Source: Ricordea florida
Lineage: Eukaryota; Cnidaria; Anthozoa; Corallimorpharia; Ricordeidae
Direction of reading: 5' to 3'
Assembly: GCA_949710005.1 (NCBI GenBank)
Contig: OX453279.1
Location: 11,738,078-11,802,077 of the forward strand
DNA: 64,000 nt
In this document: positions 31,276 through 41,844 of the stretch, in pieces
Numbering within the stretch: the first letter of the stretch is position 1
Layout of the letters: the number at the start of each line of letters is the position of its first letter
Translations under genes and position numbers: made by a program
The notes under the pieces: generated by a model
The model's database searches: none
What the model was told of the DNA's origin: nothing
What the model saw: the letters and a program-made list of their open reading frames with translations, nothing else

Positions 31276-31508
31276 ATTGCCACAGGTAAGAAAATGGTAA
31301 GGGAAAAAAATTATTCAAGGTCAGTGAAAAGTCAGGGAATTTGAAATCAAGTAAGGGAAAGTTTAAGTATTTGAGAGAAGTAAGGGAAAAGTGAAAATTA
31401 AGACTACTAATTTATTTCTTACCAATTCAGTGATGGTTTGGTGTGGTCAAGAATGTGACATGAAATGTGTTGGATTGGTAGAATTAAATGGCTGATTACC
31501 GGCGGCTG

Positions 31509-31751
31509 TAATCCGCAGGTCGCAGGTCACAGGTCGCAGGTCGCTCAGTTTTAGAACAAAATGCATTTCTCCAGTATAGTAATAAACAGGTTCTTTTTAA
31601 GTTTTCTACCGCATCCGAGAGTCTGATGGTTTAACAGCGACTGAAAGTAATATTTCTCTAAACTGTAATACAGAGAGTTTTCTAGCACAACATGTCTACA
31701 GAAGAATTTTCAGAAATTTGAACAAGAAGTGGGCAATGTTGAATTTCCACA
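31509..31751 (+). repeat. Left TIR of MULE-2
   Basis: 243 bp, inverted match to 33557-33744 plus 37379-37435. The outer part contains four tandem GCAGGTC or ACAGGTC units. It serves as an internal record of the empty insertion site of the nested element (GAGAAATGCATTTTG). Confidence 0.75.
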
Positions 31752-31899
31752 AGTTGTTGCAAGCAGCTTGCAGTGTTACAGAAAGGCCCATTCCAGTTGT
31801 CATCAAGGTACGATCACCTTTATGTTCCCTCCCTGCAGTGATCCAAAATGACCACAGCCCAATAGCAGAAACACCTTGCCAAGTTACATGTTTCACAGA

Positions 31900-32770
31900 A
31901 AAATGATGAAGCATTGGTGATCGATCCAGATTGTCCAGGAGAAGGATCTGCCAAAGGAACTGACGCTGCCAATGATTGTGATGTGATTGGAGATTTCAAT
32001 GAGTTCAATCTACCTGAGTTCCTGAAAGGAACATGGAAGAATGCGAGCAGAATCGTTGTGCTTGAAGGGGTAGGGCTCTTTCCAAATGATGCGGGCAAGA
32101 GAACTGTCATATCTCTGTCATCTCCAACAGTACACACTGTGGAGATCAAATCGAAGGGGAAGGAATTTGTATGCGATGTTCACTGACAACCGTTTCAAGG
32201 AATGTGCGATATGCGCCCACACCGTGGCTGTCGCGTATACAGTTGGCAAATTTGAAGAATTTGTGGCCTCATACGAAGTTCCCATTGGACAGATGGTACA
32301 AGCAGGGATCCCTGGACGATCAGGGAAGAAAGATAACGAGCAGGTGAGAAAACAAAAGCGAGCAGGGAATCCTCTCAGAGATGTTTCAATATATGGAAAA
32401 TGTATAGAAGCTCTGCTTTCTAGTGACGTAAGCAGCCCTTACGAACTTGTCTTTGTGAAAGATACCTCCGCAACCACTTGCTACGGTTGCAGGGGACGCG
32501 TAAGAGAAAAGCCCTCAGCTCCACCCCCACCCTCACCATATGACTTGTTCATAAGGCATTCTGAGATCAGAGTATATAATCGCCCTGCAGACCAAGCTCC
32601 GACTTTCTTCGAAACCAGAAATGGTATATTTTCATCCAATTAACTCATGTGTAATCCTCACTGTTCAAGATGTGAGTGAGGGAAAGCTTATTGTCGATGA
32701 TGGCATTAAGCAATACCTTAATGATGCACACAAGCGTCTTCTGTTGAGGGAATTCGGGTTCCTTCTTTAA
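31900..32770 (+). pseudogene. MULE-2 transposase C-terminal remnant with SWIM finger
   Basis: Parallels 9243-10028 block by block: NLPEFLKGTWKNAS, a SWIM finger (ECAICAHTVAVA), TTCYGCRGRV, and the Pro-rich PSAPPPPSPYDLF. At the very end, in a shifted frame, it reads LLLREFGFLL and TAA at 32768-32770. Frame shifts lie near 32170 and 32620. There is no DDE domain upstream, so it cannot transpose on its own. Confidence 0.7.
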
Positions 32771-33556
32771 CTTTGAACATGGACTAATACAGTTTGTTGA
32801 TATTAGGCACCTTTTTTAACAAAAGTCCTTTTTCCAGTACTGTTTTATTGTTGTTGTTTAGTGTTACAGTTTTGAAATTTTGTACCTTTGTCGAATTTTT
32901 GGAAATAATACTTGTCTCGTTAACAGAACTGGAAATAAACTGGCAATTACAAACATTGATTTAGTTAAAGTTTAAAGGGATTATGTTCAATAACATTGAT
33001 TGACATTGATTCTATATATTGATTTAAAAGCATTAGGGTATTGTATTTCAAACCACTTTCTCAGTAGAATCAAAGTGAGATAGAAGTTTATAGTCTGTTT
33101 ATAAATCCACTTACCGAAAGAATGTTAAAAGAATCTGCTAACCTGTAAAGTGTGACTGTTATAATGACCCGCCACAGAAGTAAGTTTACATTGAAGTTTT
33201 CTGAATTTAGCTACAAGATTAAGACTCGATTTGTGTTTGTTCTGATTGCGAATTATAACTGTATTTCTTTAGATCAAATAATTATTAAAGCTTGGCTTGA
33301 TATTATGCGGTTTGTGGTTGTAGTAATCCAATACTCAATGATTGTACACGTCACATTGATCACATGATGTAACTAATTACCATATAGCACATGGAACAAT
33401 ACTGAGAATATATACAGATAGGGGGTGGAAATTGTGAAAAGGGGTGGAAATTGTGATTTTTTTTTTACGTTTATCGAACTTAGTCGACCAACTATAGGTT
33501 CTCGATGTTCAGTAAACTTCTTACAAGAGGTTTTTCCTTTCAGTTTCTTTTCCTAC
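32771..33556. other. Non-coding 3' part of MULE-2
   Basis: No gene. A short tandem GGGGTGGAAATTGTGA doublet lies at about 33423-33460. Confidence 0.4.
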
Positions 33557-33744
33557 TGTGGAAATTCAACATTGGCCACTTCTTGTTCAAATTTCTGAAA
33601 ATTCTTCTGTAGACATGTTGTGCTAGAAAACTGTCCGTATTACAGTTTAAAGACATATTACTTTCAGTTGCTGTTAAACCATCAGACTCTCGGATGCGGT
33701 AGAAAACTTAAAAAGAACCTGTTTATTACTATACTGGAGAAATG
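33557..33744 (-). repeat. Right TIR of MULE-2, inner part
   Basis: Inverted match to the inner two-thirds of 31509-31751. It breaks off exactly where the nested element begins and resumes at 37379. Confidence 0.75.
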
Positions 33745-34148
33745 TACCGTATTTACTCGTGTATAAGTCGAACTCGTGTATAAGTCGACCCCCCATTCTC
33801 AAGGTGAAAAATCGGATTTTTTGTCATTTCTGGTTAAAGTAGTGAAATTCAGTCCAATAGAAATTTCCCAAGAAAGTTAATCTTTTCTTCCTAAGAATAT
33901 ATTGAAAATACGGTAAATTAAAAAAGGCAGAGCGAAATGAAATCATGTGCTTTGAAGTTTATTAGGACTTATATCATCACGATTTAAGCACACTCGAGCA
34001 CTTCGATTTTCTAGAGAATTCTTTTACAGTATTTGGAAGTACCTGTAAATCGCATTGCATTTAACTAGCCTTTATCTGAATGTTGAGTTTGAAAGGAGAT
34101 TTAGAAGACCAGAGGAATGCCGAGGAACTTCGAAGGATCGCTTGATGA

Positions 34149-34182
34149 AAACACCGCCATCTTGGATAAGATGGCGGTGTTT
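34149..34182. repeat. Perfect 15-bp hairpin
   Basis: AAACACCGCCATCTT, loop GGAT, then the exact complement. Lies in the 5' non-coding part of the TA-flanked transposon, 700 bases before its gene. Function unknown. Confidence 0.8.
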
Positions 34183-34887
34183 GCCAGCATTTGCCAGGTC
34201 ACTAAGCTACCGTAATCGTTCGATGAAAACGAAAGTTCAGCACCGTAAACACCAGCGAAGCTTTAAGAAAAATGTCTACTCTACAGATCAAAAGACACAA
34301 TACAATTCATCTCCAGTAGGTCTGCGTTTAAACCACTTAACATTTAGAGTTTCACACTTTTTTGTTGACTGAGAACTGGTTTTGTAAACTCGGTTTTCGT
34401 AACGGACTTAGGGCAATTGTTATGCTAATTTCTTGGATTGCTTGGTCAGGTCTTTGTGTATGACTCGTGTATAAGTCGAGGGCGATTTTTTGGGATGATT
34501 TTTTTGGTCATAAGGCCAAAAATGGAAAAAAAAGTGTATTTTGTGACTTTAAATTTTATAGTATCTTTAGCCATTGTACTTCAATAACAGCTCGATATTT
34601 TTGCCCTATAGTACATAAATTGCCCAAAATTGCGAAGTTTGAGCTTGTTATTGATCGGTTACTATGGTAACCAATGTTGTTTACGCGTTGTTTTGATGCT
34701 AAAAGGGCAATTTTTCTGCCCCAATTCATCTGTGAGCGCCCTCAAGCGATGGGAAGACTGGTAACAGGTTTAGGCTAAAGCGGGGACATTTCGTTTTGTA
34801 CTTACACGACATCGCTTTAGACATAAAACGTGGAAGCGACGAAAGTCAGTGTTTACAGTTTAGTTCGTGAAATATTCTTAGCGAAAC

Positions 34888-36750
34888 ATGCCTCCAACGA
34901 AAGTTCACAGTAGAAAAAGAAAAAAGAGAAGATTTACTGGTAACCAGTACACAAGGAAAAGTAATTCTTCAACTGAAGCTGCTATGTCGAAAGAATCGAC
35001 CGAGAAAAGCGACGAGTCGAGTGGGGATGAAGAGCACGCGGCGAGAGGCGTGAAGTCCGAAAGCTTCAAATCCTTGCCAGCTTCAGTGTGGAAACTGAAA
35101 CCACCGTCGGATGATTCTTCCAAGAAAAGCTCCGAAAATGAAGGTGAAATCCTGCAAGGCTTTAGAATTTTTGACATCTCTATTCTTGCGACGGTATTTG
35201 AGTCTTTACCTTGCCCTTCTTGTAAACGTGTAGCTCTTTCGCTCGAGGAAGATGAAGATGCCAAAATGGGTGTGGCTTCTCTTCTCATTTTAAAGTGCAC
35301 TGGAGGTAAATGTTCATTTACTCGCCAATTTTACACTTCTGCTAAAATACAGAATAAACAAGCCTTTGAGGTGAACAGGAGAGCTGTGTTAGCTATGAGA
35401 AACATTGGTGTTGGTCACCAAGGACTTGAAAAGTTCACATGTGTCATGAACATGTTGCCACCCATGAATGAGAACGCTTACCGTGACCATGTGAAAGCTG
35501 TGCGAGATGCAACGGAATCTGTTGCTAAAGAAAGCATGTCTAAAGCAGCAAATGATGTTAAAGAGTTTTATGAACCCAATGAAGAAGGCTTGTATGACAT
35601 TGCTGTGTCAGGAGATGGAACGTGGCGAAAGAGAGGATTTTCCTCATCATATGGCGTAGTGACAGTACTTTCCACAGTCACAGGAAAGGCTCTGGACTGC
35701 GAGGTTATGTCAAAAGAATGCAGGCAGTGTATGCAATGGAGGGGGAAAGAGAGATCAGCAGAATTTCATGAGTGGTGGGATGGCCATCAACATGAATGTC
35801 ATGCAAATTTTGAGGGCTCTTCAGGATCAATGGATGCTTCCGGGATTCTGAACATTTTTCAGCGGTCTGTTGAGGGCCATGGCATGCGGTTTGTGGAGTT
35901 CCTTGGAGATGGTGACAGTAAGGCCCACAAGCTTTTAGTACAAGAAGCTGTCTATGGAGATGTAGACATCGAAAAACTTGAATGTGTGGGCCACGTACAG
36001 AAGCGTTTGGGTTCACGCCTACGTTCACTCAAAAAGAGACTGGGCAAGACTCCTTTAGCTGATGGCAAACCAATTGGTGGAGCAGGGAGACTGACAGACA
36101 AAAAAATAGATAAACTTCAAGTTTATTTTGGAAAGGCCATCAGGCAGAACACCCACAACATAACAGCAATGCAGAATGCAGTGATGGCCATTTGGCATCA
36201 CAGCAGATCTACGGATGAAAACCCTGATCATGACCTGTGTCCAGAAGGAGAAGACTCCTGGTGTGGGTTCCAAAGGGACATTGCCAAGGGAACAGCAGAT
36301 TATGCCCATAAAGAGCCCATGAAAGAGGCTGTGGCAACTGCCATCTTGCCAACATTTGAAGCCCTTAGTGAGGAGAGTCTCCTATCAAAGTGCAAACATG
36401 GTGGAACACAGAACCAAAATGAGAGTGTCAATGGGCTGATTTGGCAGCGTGCTACGAAAGAGACCCACTCAAATCTGCCAACTGTTGAGACTGCAACCTT
36501 TTTGGGGGTACCTCATTTTAATGATGGCTCAACCTGCCTTATTTCAGTGCTAAAACACCTTGGAATTGTGCCTGGTGTCCACTGCAAGAGGAGTTGCGCA
36601 AAGCTAGACAGTGACAGAATTCGTCACTCGCGAAGAAAGAGTGGGGAACTGGCCAAGAAACGGCGAAAGAACATTAGAAAATGGAAAAAGGGTTACACAG
36701 ATACCCTAGAAGCAAATGAAGGACCCTCCTATGAGGCTGGGGCCTTTTAA
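34888..36750 (+). CDS. Mutator-like-domain transposase, intact, 620 aa
   Basis: ATG in context AACATGCC. A basic, Ser-rich head (residues 1-75) is followed by a zinc ribbon (C109, C112, C137, C142). The catalytic domain has Asp243 in SGDGTWRKRG, Asp341/Asp343 in FLGDGDSKAH and Glu512 in NQNESVNGLIW. These are the three acidic blocks of the Mutator-like transposase domain found in many animal transposons. A very basic C-terminus (RRKSGELAKKRRKNIRKWKK) may bind DNA or direct nuclear import. No stop, frame shift or intron is seen over 1.86 kb, while nearly every other transposon gene in the window is broken. It acts on the TIRs at 33747 and 37376. Confidence 0.8.
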   Translation: MPPTKVHSRKRKKRRFTGNQYTRKSNSSTEAAMSKESTEKSDESSGDEEHAARGVKSESFKSLPASVWKLKPPSDDSSKKSSENEGEILQGFRIFDISILATVFESLPCPSCKRVALSLEEDEDAKMGVASLLILKCTGGKCSFTRQFYTSAKIQNKQAFEVNRRAVLAMRNIGVGHQGLEKFTCVMNMLPPMNENAYRDHVKAVRDATESVAKESMSKAANDVKEFYEPNEEGLYDIAVSGDGTWRKRGFSSSYGVVTVLSTVTGKALDCEVMSKECRQCMQWRGKERSAEFHEWWDGHQHECHANFEGSSGSMDASGILNIFQRSVEGHGMRFVEFLGDGDSKAHKLLVQEAVYGDVDIEKLECVGHVQKRLGSRLRSLKKRLGKTPLADGKPIGGAGRLTDKKIDKLQVYFGKAIRQNTHNITAMQNAVMAIWHHSRSTDENPDHDLCPEGEDSWCGFQRDIAKGTADYAHKEPMKEAVATAILPTFEALSEESLLSKCKHGGTQNQNESVNGLIWQRATKETHSNLPTVETATFLGVPHFNDGSTCLISVLKHLGIVPGVHCKRSCAKLDSDRIRHSRRKSGELAKKRRKNIRKWKKGYTDTLEANEGPSYEAGAF

Positions 36751-37376
36751 GAGACTAAAAAAGTTCAAATCCTAGTGATAATTAGGTGTATCAACTTTAA
36801 GTCTTATTTTCTAAAATATGCAAATTTTCATGATTTTGAACACTGGGAACACTGTTTCGTAAAAAGTATTTAAGGTAATGCTGTGAAATTTTCAGAGAAC
36901 CTATAAGACAGTCAAATCTGTGAAATGACCCACTCTTGTGTTGATCTGACCATTTTTGCAGGAGTTATTAGCAATGAAATTTGGGTAGACCTTGGCAAAT
37001 TTTCCATGTTTCAGTAGCTGGTCGTAACTATAAACATATTTAAGGTTTTTACATGAAAGTGGCTCATTTCACAGTCAACAATATTATATACAAGCTTGCA
37101 AAACTTGGACTTTATGCTGTGTTTCTCAGTTGAGATATTTGGTTCCTAAAATACCTTATTTTCAAAGGTTCGGAAATGGGTGTGGCCACATTTGTGGCTG
37201 TGGCTCCTTAGGAATTTAACGAATTTGTCTAAAACTTTGGAACTGCACATTTCAAAGAATACTGTAACTAGATGTGTTACTTAAATGTGGATATTGAGAA
37301 TATAATTGACCATGGAAATGTTGCAAAAATGACAATTTTCAGCCTATCGAGCTACCTTATACACGAGTAAATACAG
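36751..37376. other. 3' non-coding part of the TA-flanked transposon
   Basis: AT-rich, no gene, ends in the right TIR (CTTATACACGAGTAAATAC). Confidence 0.5.
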
Positions 37377-37573
37377 TATTTTGTTATAAAACTGAGCGAC
37401 CTGTGACCTGCCACCTGTGACCTGCAACCTGCGGATTAGACCCACCGTATATTATGTTTAACATAAAAAAATAACAATACCAGTAATTATTATTATAATA
37501 ATAAAAATAATAATGCAATAATAATGATCATAATAAATACAAGAAATGAGAAAATACAAAAAGCGATAATAAT

Positions 37574-38512
37574 TTAAGCAACTTTGGCAGCTACTTTGAG
37601 TCTCTTCTCATATGACCAGGGTTGCCAGGTATTTTGATCACCTTTCCCTAGAGAACCATTCACAGTAGCCTTAGTCTCCTCACACACATTACCAAATGAG
37701 GAGAAATAATAAGCAGCATTGGACAATTCTCCCCCCATGAATGCCAACCACTTCGTATCAGATGGGAGTAATTCAAAGGAGAACTTAACATTAAAGCCAT
37801 TGATTTTGTAATGCTTAGTTGCGATAATGTTCATATCATGAACCAGTTTCTTGGCATATCTTTGCATGCACAAGTGTGACTCACTGCAGTTGGCACCTGC
37901 AAGTAAGAAATTTCCACTTTGACTTGTAATGTGGTTGCCAACATTCAAACATGAAACCAACCATGCAGTTGCCTCATCGTCCTTGCCAAATGGGGCACCA
38001 TCTGCCCCAATGGCAAGTCTGAAATGATATCTATCACTATCAAAATGATTGAAAAAGGACTTTGCCCCAAGAGCTTTATCAACCTCAATATACATTTCAG
38101 CGAGCTTTAAAAGAAATTCATTCAGTTCCCTATAGGCCCCATTCACAACTTCACTGTCATCTGTGTCAGGACAAAACTCAGTAGCCATGTCTTTAATGTT
38201 TTCATTGAAATCAATTGTCTTGATGTAATTTATCATTTTATCATAAGGTAGAAGTTAAGGTAAAGTCACACCTGGGATAAATTTTAAACCCTTTCTTTCT
38301 TTTCCAGACTTACTTGTTGACATAGTCAAGTTAATCCGGATAGACTTGTACTTATCCTTACTCAACAGGCCTCCACTATACACTTTAATGCTTCTAAGGA
38401 GGTTTTCTTTACTATCTTGAAACTGCTTAACTTCTTTCTTAACTACTACTGGTAGCACTTTTTTCCTAGTCTTGTGAGATATACCCTGCCATTCTGTTTG
38501 GGGAACTTGCAT
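37574..38512 (-). pseudogene. Unnamed recurrent protein, one in-frame stop
   Basis: A single minus-strand frame of about 312 codons from an ATG at 38512 to 37574 is interrupted only by a TAA at 38255-38257 (in the run FIPGVTLP-stop-LLPYDK). Notable blocks are IKVYSGGLLSKDKYKSIR, FRLAIGADGAPFG and FELLPSDTKWLAFMGGELSN. The C-terminus ends KRLKVAAKVA. I have the impression that this family recurs in many cnidarian genomes as a multi-copy, transposon-like protein, but I know of no assigned function. The Asp in GADGAPFG could be catalytic, as in other transposases; that is a guess. Confidence 0.45.
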
Positions 38513-38709
38513 TTATCCTGCTCCAGTGGAGGTTATCGCTCTGCCAATAGGGGTGCCATCACATCAATTGGTAAATATTAACTAAGTATTATGTGTTCAA
38601 TTTTATAAAATTTGATTACTTAACAATTAGACCCGGAGCCTGAAGGGGCTACGCATCAATACCCCATGAGGCAAAGCCGAATGGGCAATTGACATTGGGC
38701 CTTGTTTTA

Positions 38710-38885
38710 GTATCACACAACTAGTAGGACAAAGGAGGAAATTAAGATGTTAAGAAATACTAGTTGAAAAAACAGTTATTTGAGATGGAAAACTAGCGGT
38801 TTTCGCTGCTAGGGGGCTATAAAAAGACCCTAGCAGCATAGCCAATCAATGCAGTATTTGCAGTAGTCTACTAGTTGGGTGATAC
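38710..38885. mobile_element. 176-bp MITE with TA target
   Basis: Ends GTATCACACAACTAGTAG and CTACTAGTTGGGTGATAC are inverted repeats. TA flanks both sides (38708-38709, 38886-38887). An internal hairpin (GCTGCTAGGG ... CCCTAGCAGC) lies near 38797-38836. No coding capacity. TA duplication suggests mobilisation by a Tc1/mariner-type transposase. Confidence 0.65.
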
Positions 38886-39545
38886 TAATAAATATCATAC
38901 TTATTTACTTTAATTTATTAATGAGTTTATCTAAATATCTATCAAGTAAGCATGCTTTTTTTGAACTTGTACCAAAAAAAAAACAAACCAACACAACAAG
39001 TGGTTTCCTTTAAATTTCACCCTTCTTCTCAGCAAGTTTATTATAAATATGTTGTTGTTCAAAGATTAAATTTGTTTCTGCATGCATCTATTGCTTTTTA
39101 AGACAATAAACTTTAACACGCAGGAAATAGCTGATCCAGATATACACGTACCAAAAGTGAATTGCTTCATGTTTGTGGGCAAGTCATTCATATGGATGAA
39201 ATAACTCAACACCAAGAATCCCATTCACCTGCAAATAATGGTTTGCCGGCAGCAAAGGTATGTCACATACCCTGAGCATAGCTCTACTGTTTGTCGTAAA
39301 CAATCAATACCTGGTATTGATCTTTTTAGAACTCCAATGCTCCACTGTTAACAATGAGCAATGCAATATATTCCAGAAACATAAGACTTGCAATGGCTTG
39401 CAGTACAAAATTAATAATCTCCCTGCCCAGGACTCAATGGCCAGTGTATCTAGTCAGTGGTATGTAATGACATCATTGTAAAGAAATTGATGGTAAATTA
39501 ATTTCTTTGGTATGAGGAAACATGTTGTTTTATCATTTTTTTCAG
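38886..39545. other. Non-coding
   Basis: No gene seen. Ends in a TTTTTTTCAG acceptor for the CUE exon. Confidence 0.4.
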
Positions 39546-40596
39546 TAGTAGTCTTGAACCCATTAAACCTGGGTTGCAACAACTCCAATAAATATTCCCA
39601 GATGCATCAGATCTTGAAATACAAGTTGGTTTGGATGCCTCCAATGGAAATGTTAATGATGCTGTTGGAAGATTATTAGGTTATTTTCTTTTCTTTTACT
39701 TTACATTAAAAAAAGTTCTAGTAATAAAGTATATACAAAGGATCCAAGTTAATTCAGGCGAGGGGGGTTGGGACGATGTGCCAAGAAGTATTCCCTTAAA
39801 CAGGGCCAGAACAACATGCACAATGTTCATACATTTCTGACCAGGCTCCACTTACAATACCAAATCGTAATTGTCTCCTTTCTTCACAAAAAATGTATGA
39901 GGTATTCAACTTTTATGTTTAGAAATGTGAGCCACATACTAATACTTAGGCATTTTGTTATGTATCTCAGGTTTGTCACCCTTACCAGACATCATTTTTG
40001 ACGATCAAGATGATGTCAATGATGATGAAAGCGACCTCACACCCATACTTGGTGTGGAATTGAATGAGAGTGAGTGACAAATGCCTTGAAACAGCACTGT
40101 AACTTTTCAAAACATCCGTCATCCAAGATGCCCCATTTAAACAAAGAATTTCTGTCTGTAGAGTGGATGGAGTGATGGAGCTAAATCAAGAAATTATCGG
40201 GATTTATAAAAATCCGAATACAAATTTTAAAGTTACCCCAAAATCTGATTTGAGGAAGAAGAAGGAGTGGGCGGTGGTCCTCTAGGGGAATATTTTGTTG
40301 AAACCATCAGAGTTCTTAATGAGGGAATACCATCAACTACAGGAAAGCCTCTTCTGTTTTTGGAGGGGCAGAGCGATCATCGCATTCCCACAAATGATCA
40401 TTTACTGAGACTTACAGGGGCATACAAAGCAATGGGGAGGATAATAGGACACTCCATTCTCCATGGAGGTTCAGGGTTGCACGGGCTTTCACCTGCAGTC
40501 AAGAATTACCTCTCAACTGATGCTGATAGTGACACCCCTCCAACACTAAAAGTGGAAGACATCCCTGACATTGAGTTGGAGCAAATTGTTACTGAG
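39546..40596 (+). pseudogene. CUE-HECT ubiquitin-ligase-like gene, broken
   Basis: Three exons join in phase: 39546-39679, 39971-40069 and 40164-40596, all with GT/AG borders. Exon 1 encodes a CUE-type ubiquitin-binding helix set (IFPDASDLEIQVGLDAS ... AVGRLLG) but has an in-frame TAA at 39589-39591. Exon 2 is acidic (FDDQDDVNDDESDL). Exon 3 has the start of a HECT-like lobe, with GGGPLGEYFVETI and GHSILHGGSGLHGLSP after a frame shift near 40250. HECT ligases transfer ubiquitin through a C-terminal Cys that is not present here. Similar CUE plus HECT genes (G2E3-like) are multi-copy in cnidarians and fish. Confidence 0.55.
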
Positions 40597-40867
40597 GTAT
40601 GTAGAAAAGACAGTGCTAACCTTACTACCATACAGTTGAATACTGATAACTCAAACCTCCAAGGGTAATGTAAAAGAGGTTGAGTTATCGTGAGTTTGAG
40701 TTTTTGGAAGATTATGGAATGCCGTTACTGCCAAAAGCCGTTCAGTTTTCACTACCTTGTTGAAATGGTCATACTAGGTACTGAATTATGCATACCATAG
40801 ATTGAGTTTCTTATTCGTACTTACGAGTTCCATACCAAGTATGTCGAGAAATATTTTTCTGGACAAA

Positions 40868-41042
40868 AAGCCAACGAGAACTCGACGAGTCTTCTCTGAT
40901 TCTCGACGAGAACTCGACGAGTTTTCTCTGATTCTCGACGAGAACTCGACGAGTTTTCTCTGATTCTCGACGAGTTTTCTCTGATTCTCGACGAGAACTC
41001 GACGAGTTTTCTCTGATTCTCGACGAGAACTCGACGAGTTTT
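40868..41042. repeat. Minisatellite of 32-bp and 21-bp units
   Basis: The unit CTGATTCTCGACGAGAACTCGACGAGTTTTCT recurs about five times, one copy lacking the inner GAACTCGACGA block. The units are themselves near-palindromic (CTCGACGAG). The array lies between the CUE-HECT fragment and the next coding exon. Confidence 0.9.
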
Positions 41043-41190
41043 TTCTGTCCACAGGGAACCCAAAATACTTTTTACGGGTTTCCTGTGGTCAAGCATCCAT
41101 AGTTCTTTGCGAGCTGATGTGGTGCGCCATTTTGAAATGTGGTATATCCTTCTAGAAGTGGCATACACGAGGCATACACGGCATTTTGAC

Positions 41191-41844
41191 ATGAATCCAA
41201 CGATTCGGAAAATATTAGAAAATATAAATACCCTGAGTAAGGAGCTTGAGAAAACGGATGGAAAGAGCAATGAGACAAATGTATCTGATGCCACAGTACA
41301 TCAAGAGATTTCGAGGGCGTTCAGAAGTCAAAATTCTCAGCCTACTGCATCAACGAGCAATGCTGGTGGTACAAGCAGTTCTACTGTTCCTAAATTCCAA
41401 CTTGCCTATAATTTTATGAAAGGCCGAAAACGAAAGCAAGTACAAACCAGCACAAAAAAAACAACTGGCACTTATGTAAAGGACGTTATTTTGCTTGCTG
41501 GGCCGAATGAAGACAAAGTTCCCCGCCAAGGCGTTCGTATTTTTCTATCTGAAAATAACCATATTGTGTCTGGGGTGACTTTCAGCAAGGACTTAGACTA
41601 CTTGCCACTTTGCGATTTCCTGAAGAGCCTTTTTCCATCAAAACTTGGTGAATTTGATGATATTGAGATATTAATGCCAGTTCACTCAAAGCTGCTGCCT
41701 CCCAATCTACCACCTGGGCAACAGTTGTCTGCATTCTTGCTGCAGAAATTATTCAAAGATAGGCCAATTTATATAAGACCCAGTAAGGCCGTCCTAGATA
41801 TACCAGACCTCCAGTTATCCAAGAAGAGAAAAACTGAAATTGAG
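41191..41844 (+). CDS. N-terminal exon of a G2E3/HECT-type gene
   Basis: ATG 41191 opens 218 codons ending before a GTAAAT donor at 41845. The first half is coiled and Ser/Thr-rich. The second half is a compact domain (YVKDVILLAGPNEDKVPRQ, then LLPPNLPPGQQLSAFLLQKL, then RPIYIRPSKAVLD). This is the N-terminal domain that I associate with cnidarian HECT/G2E3-like genes. The exon is open and clean. Its usual partner domain (HECT) lies upstream at 40.2 kb, not downstream, so it is either a separate copy cut off by later insertions or part of a rearrangement. Confidence 0.5.

Larger units (their letters stand above)
33747..37376 (+). mobile_element. TA-flanked DNA transposon with intact transposase, 3.63 kb
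   Basis: The ends are inverted copies of GTATTTACTCGTGTATAAG. TA flanks both sides (33745-33746, 37377-37378). The empty site can be read in the left TIR of MULE-2, so the insertion and its TA duplication are well supported. The left end has further copies of CTCGTGTATAAGTCGA (33772, 34462). A single 620-codon gene lies inside. TIRs and gene look intact, so this may be a recent insertion. Confidence 0.8.
31509..37435 (+). mobile_element. Second Mutator-like element (MULE-2), split by a nested element
   Basis: The left TIR is 31509-31751, starting TAATCCGCAGGTCGCAGGTC. Its inverted partner is in two parts, 33557-33744 and 37379-37435. The part between (33747-37376) is another transposon. The inner gene is a paralogue of the MULE-1 C-terminus. 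Without the insert the element is about 2.3 kb, so it lacks the DDE part and is an internal-deletion derivative. Confidence 0.7.

Noticed and set aside
33747..37376. pogo/Tigger call based on the CTCGTGTATAAG ends and TA target
   Set aside because: The encoded transposase has the acidic blocks of the Mutator-like domain, not the CENP-B/DDE layout of pogo.
40786..41294. Minus-strand frames repeating ENQRKLVEFSSRIR-like peptide
   Set aside because: They are the translated 32-bp minisatellite.
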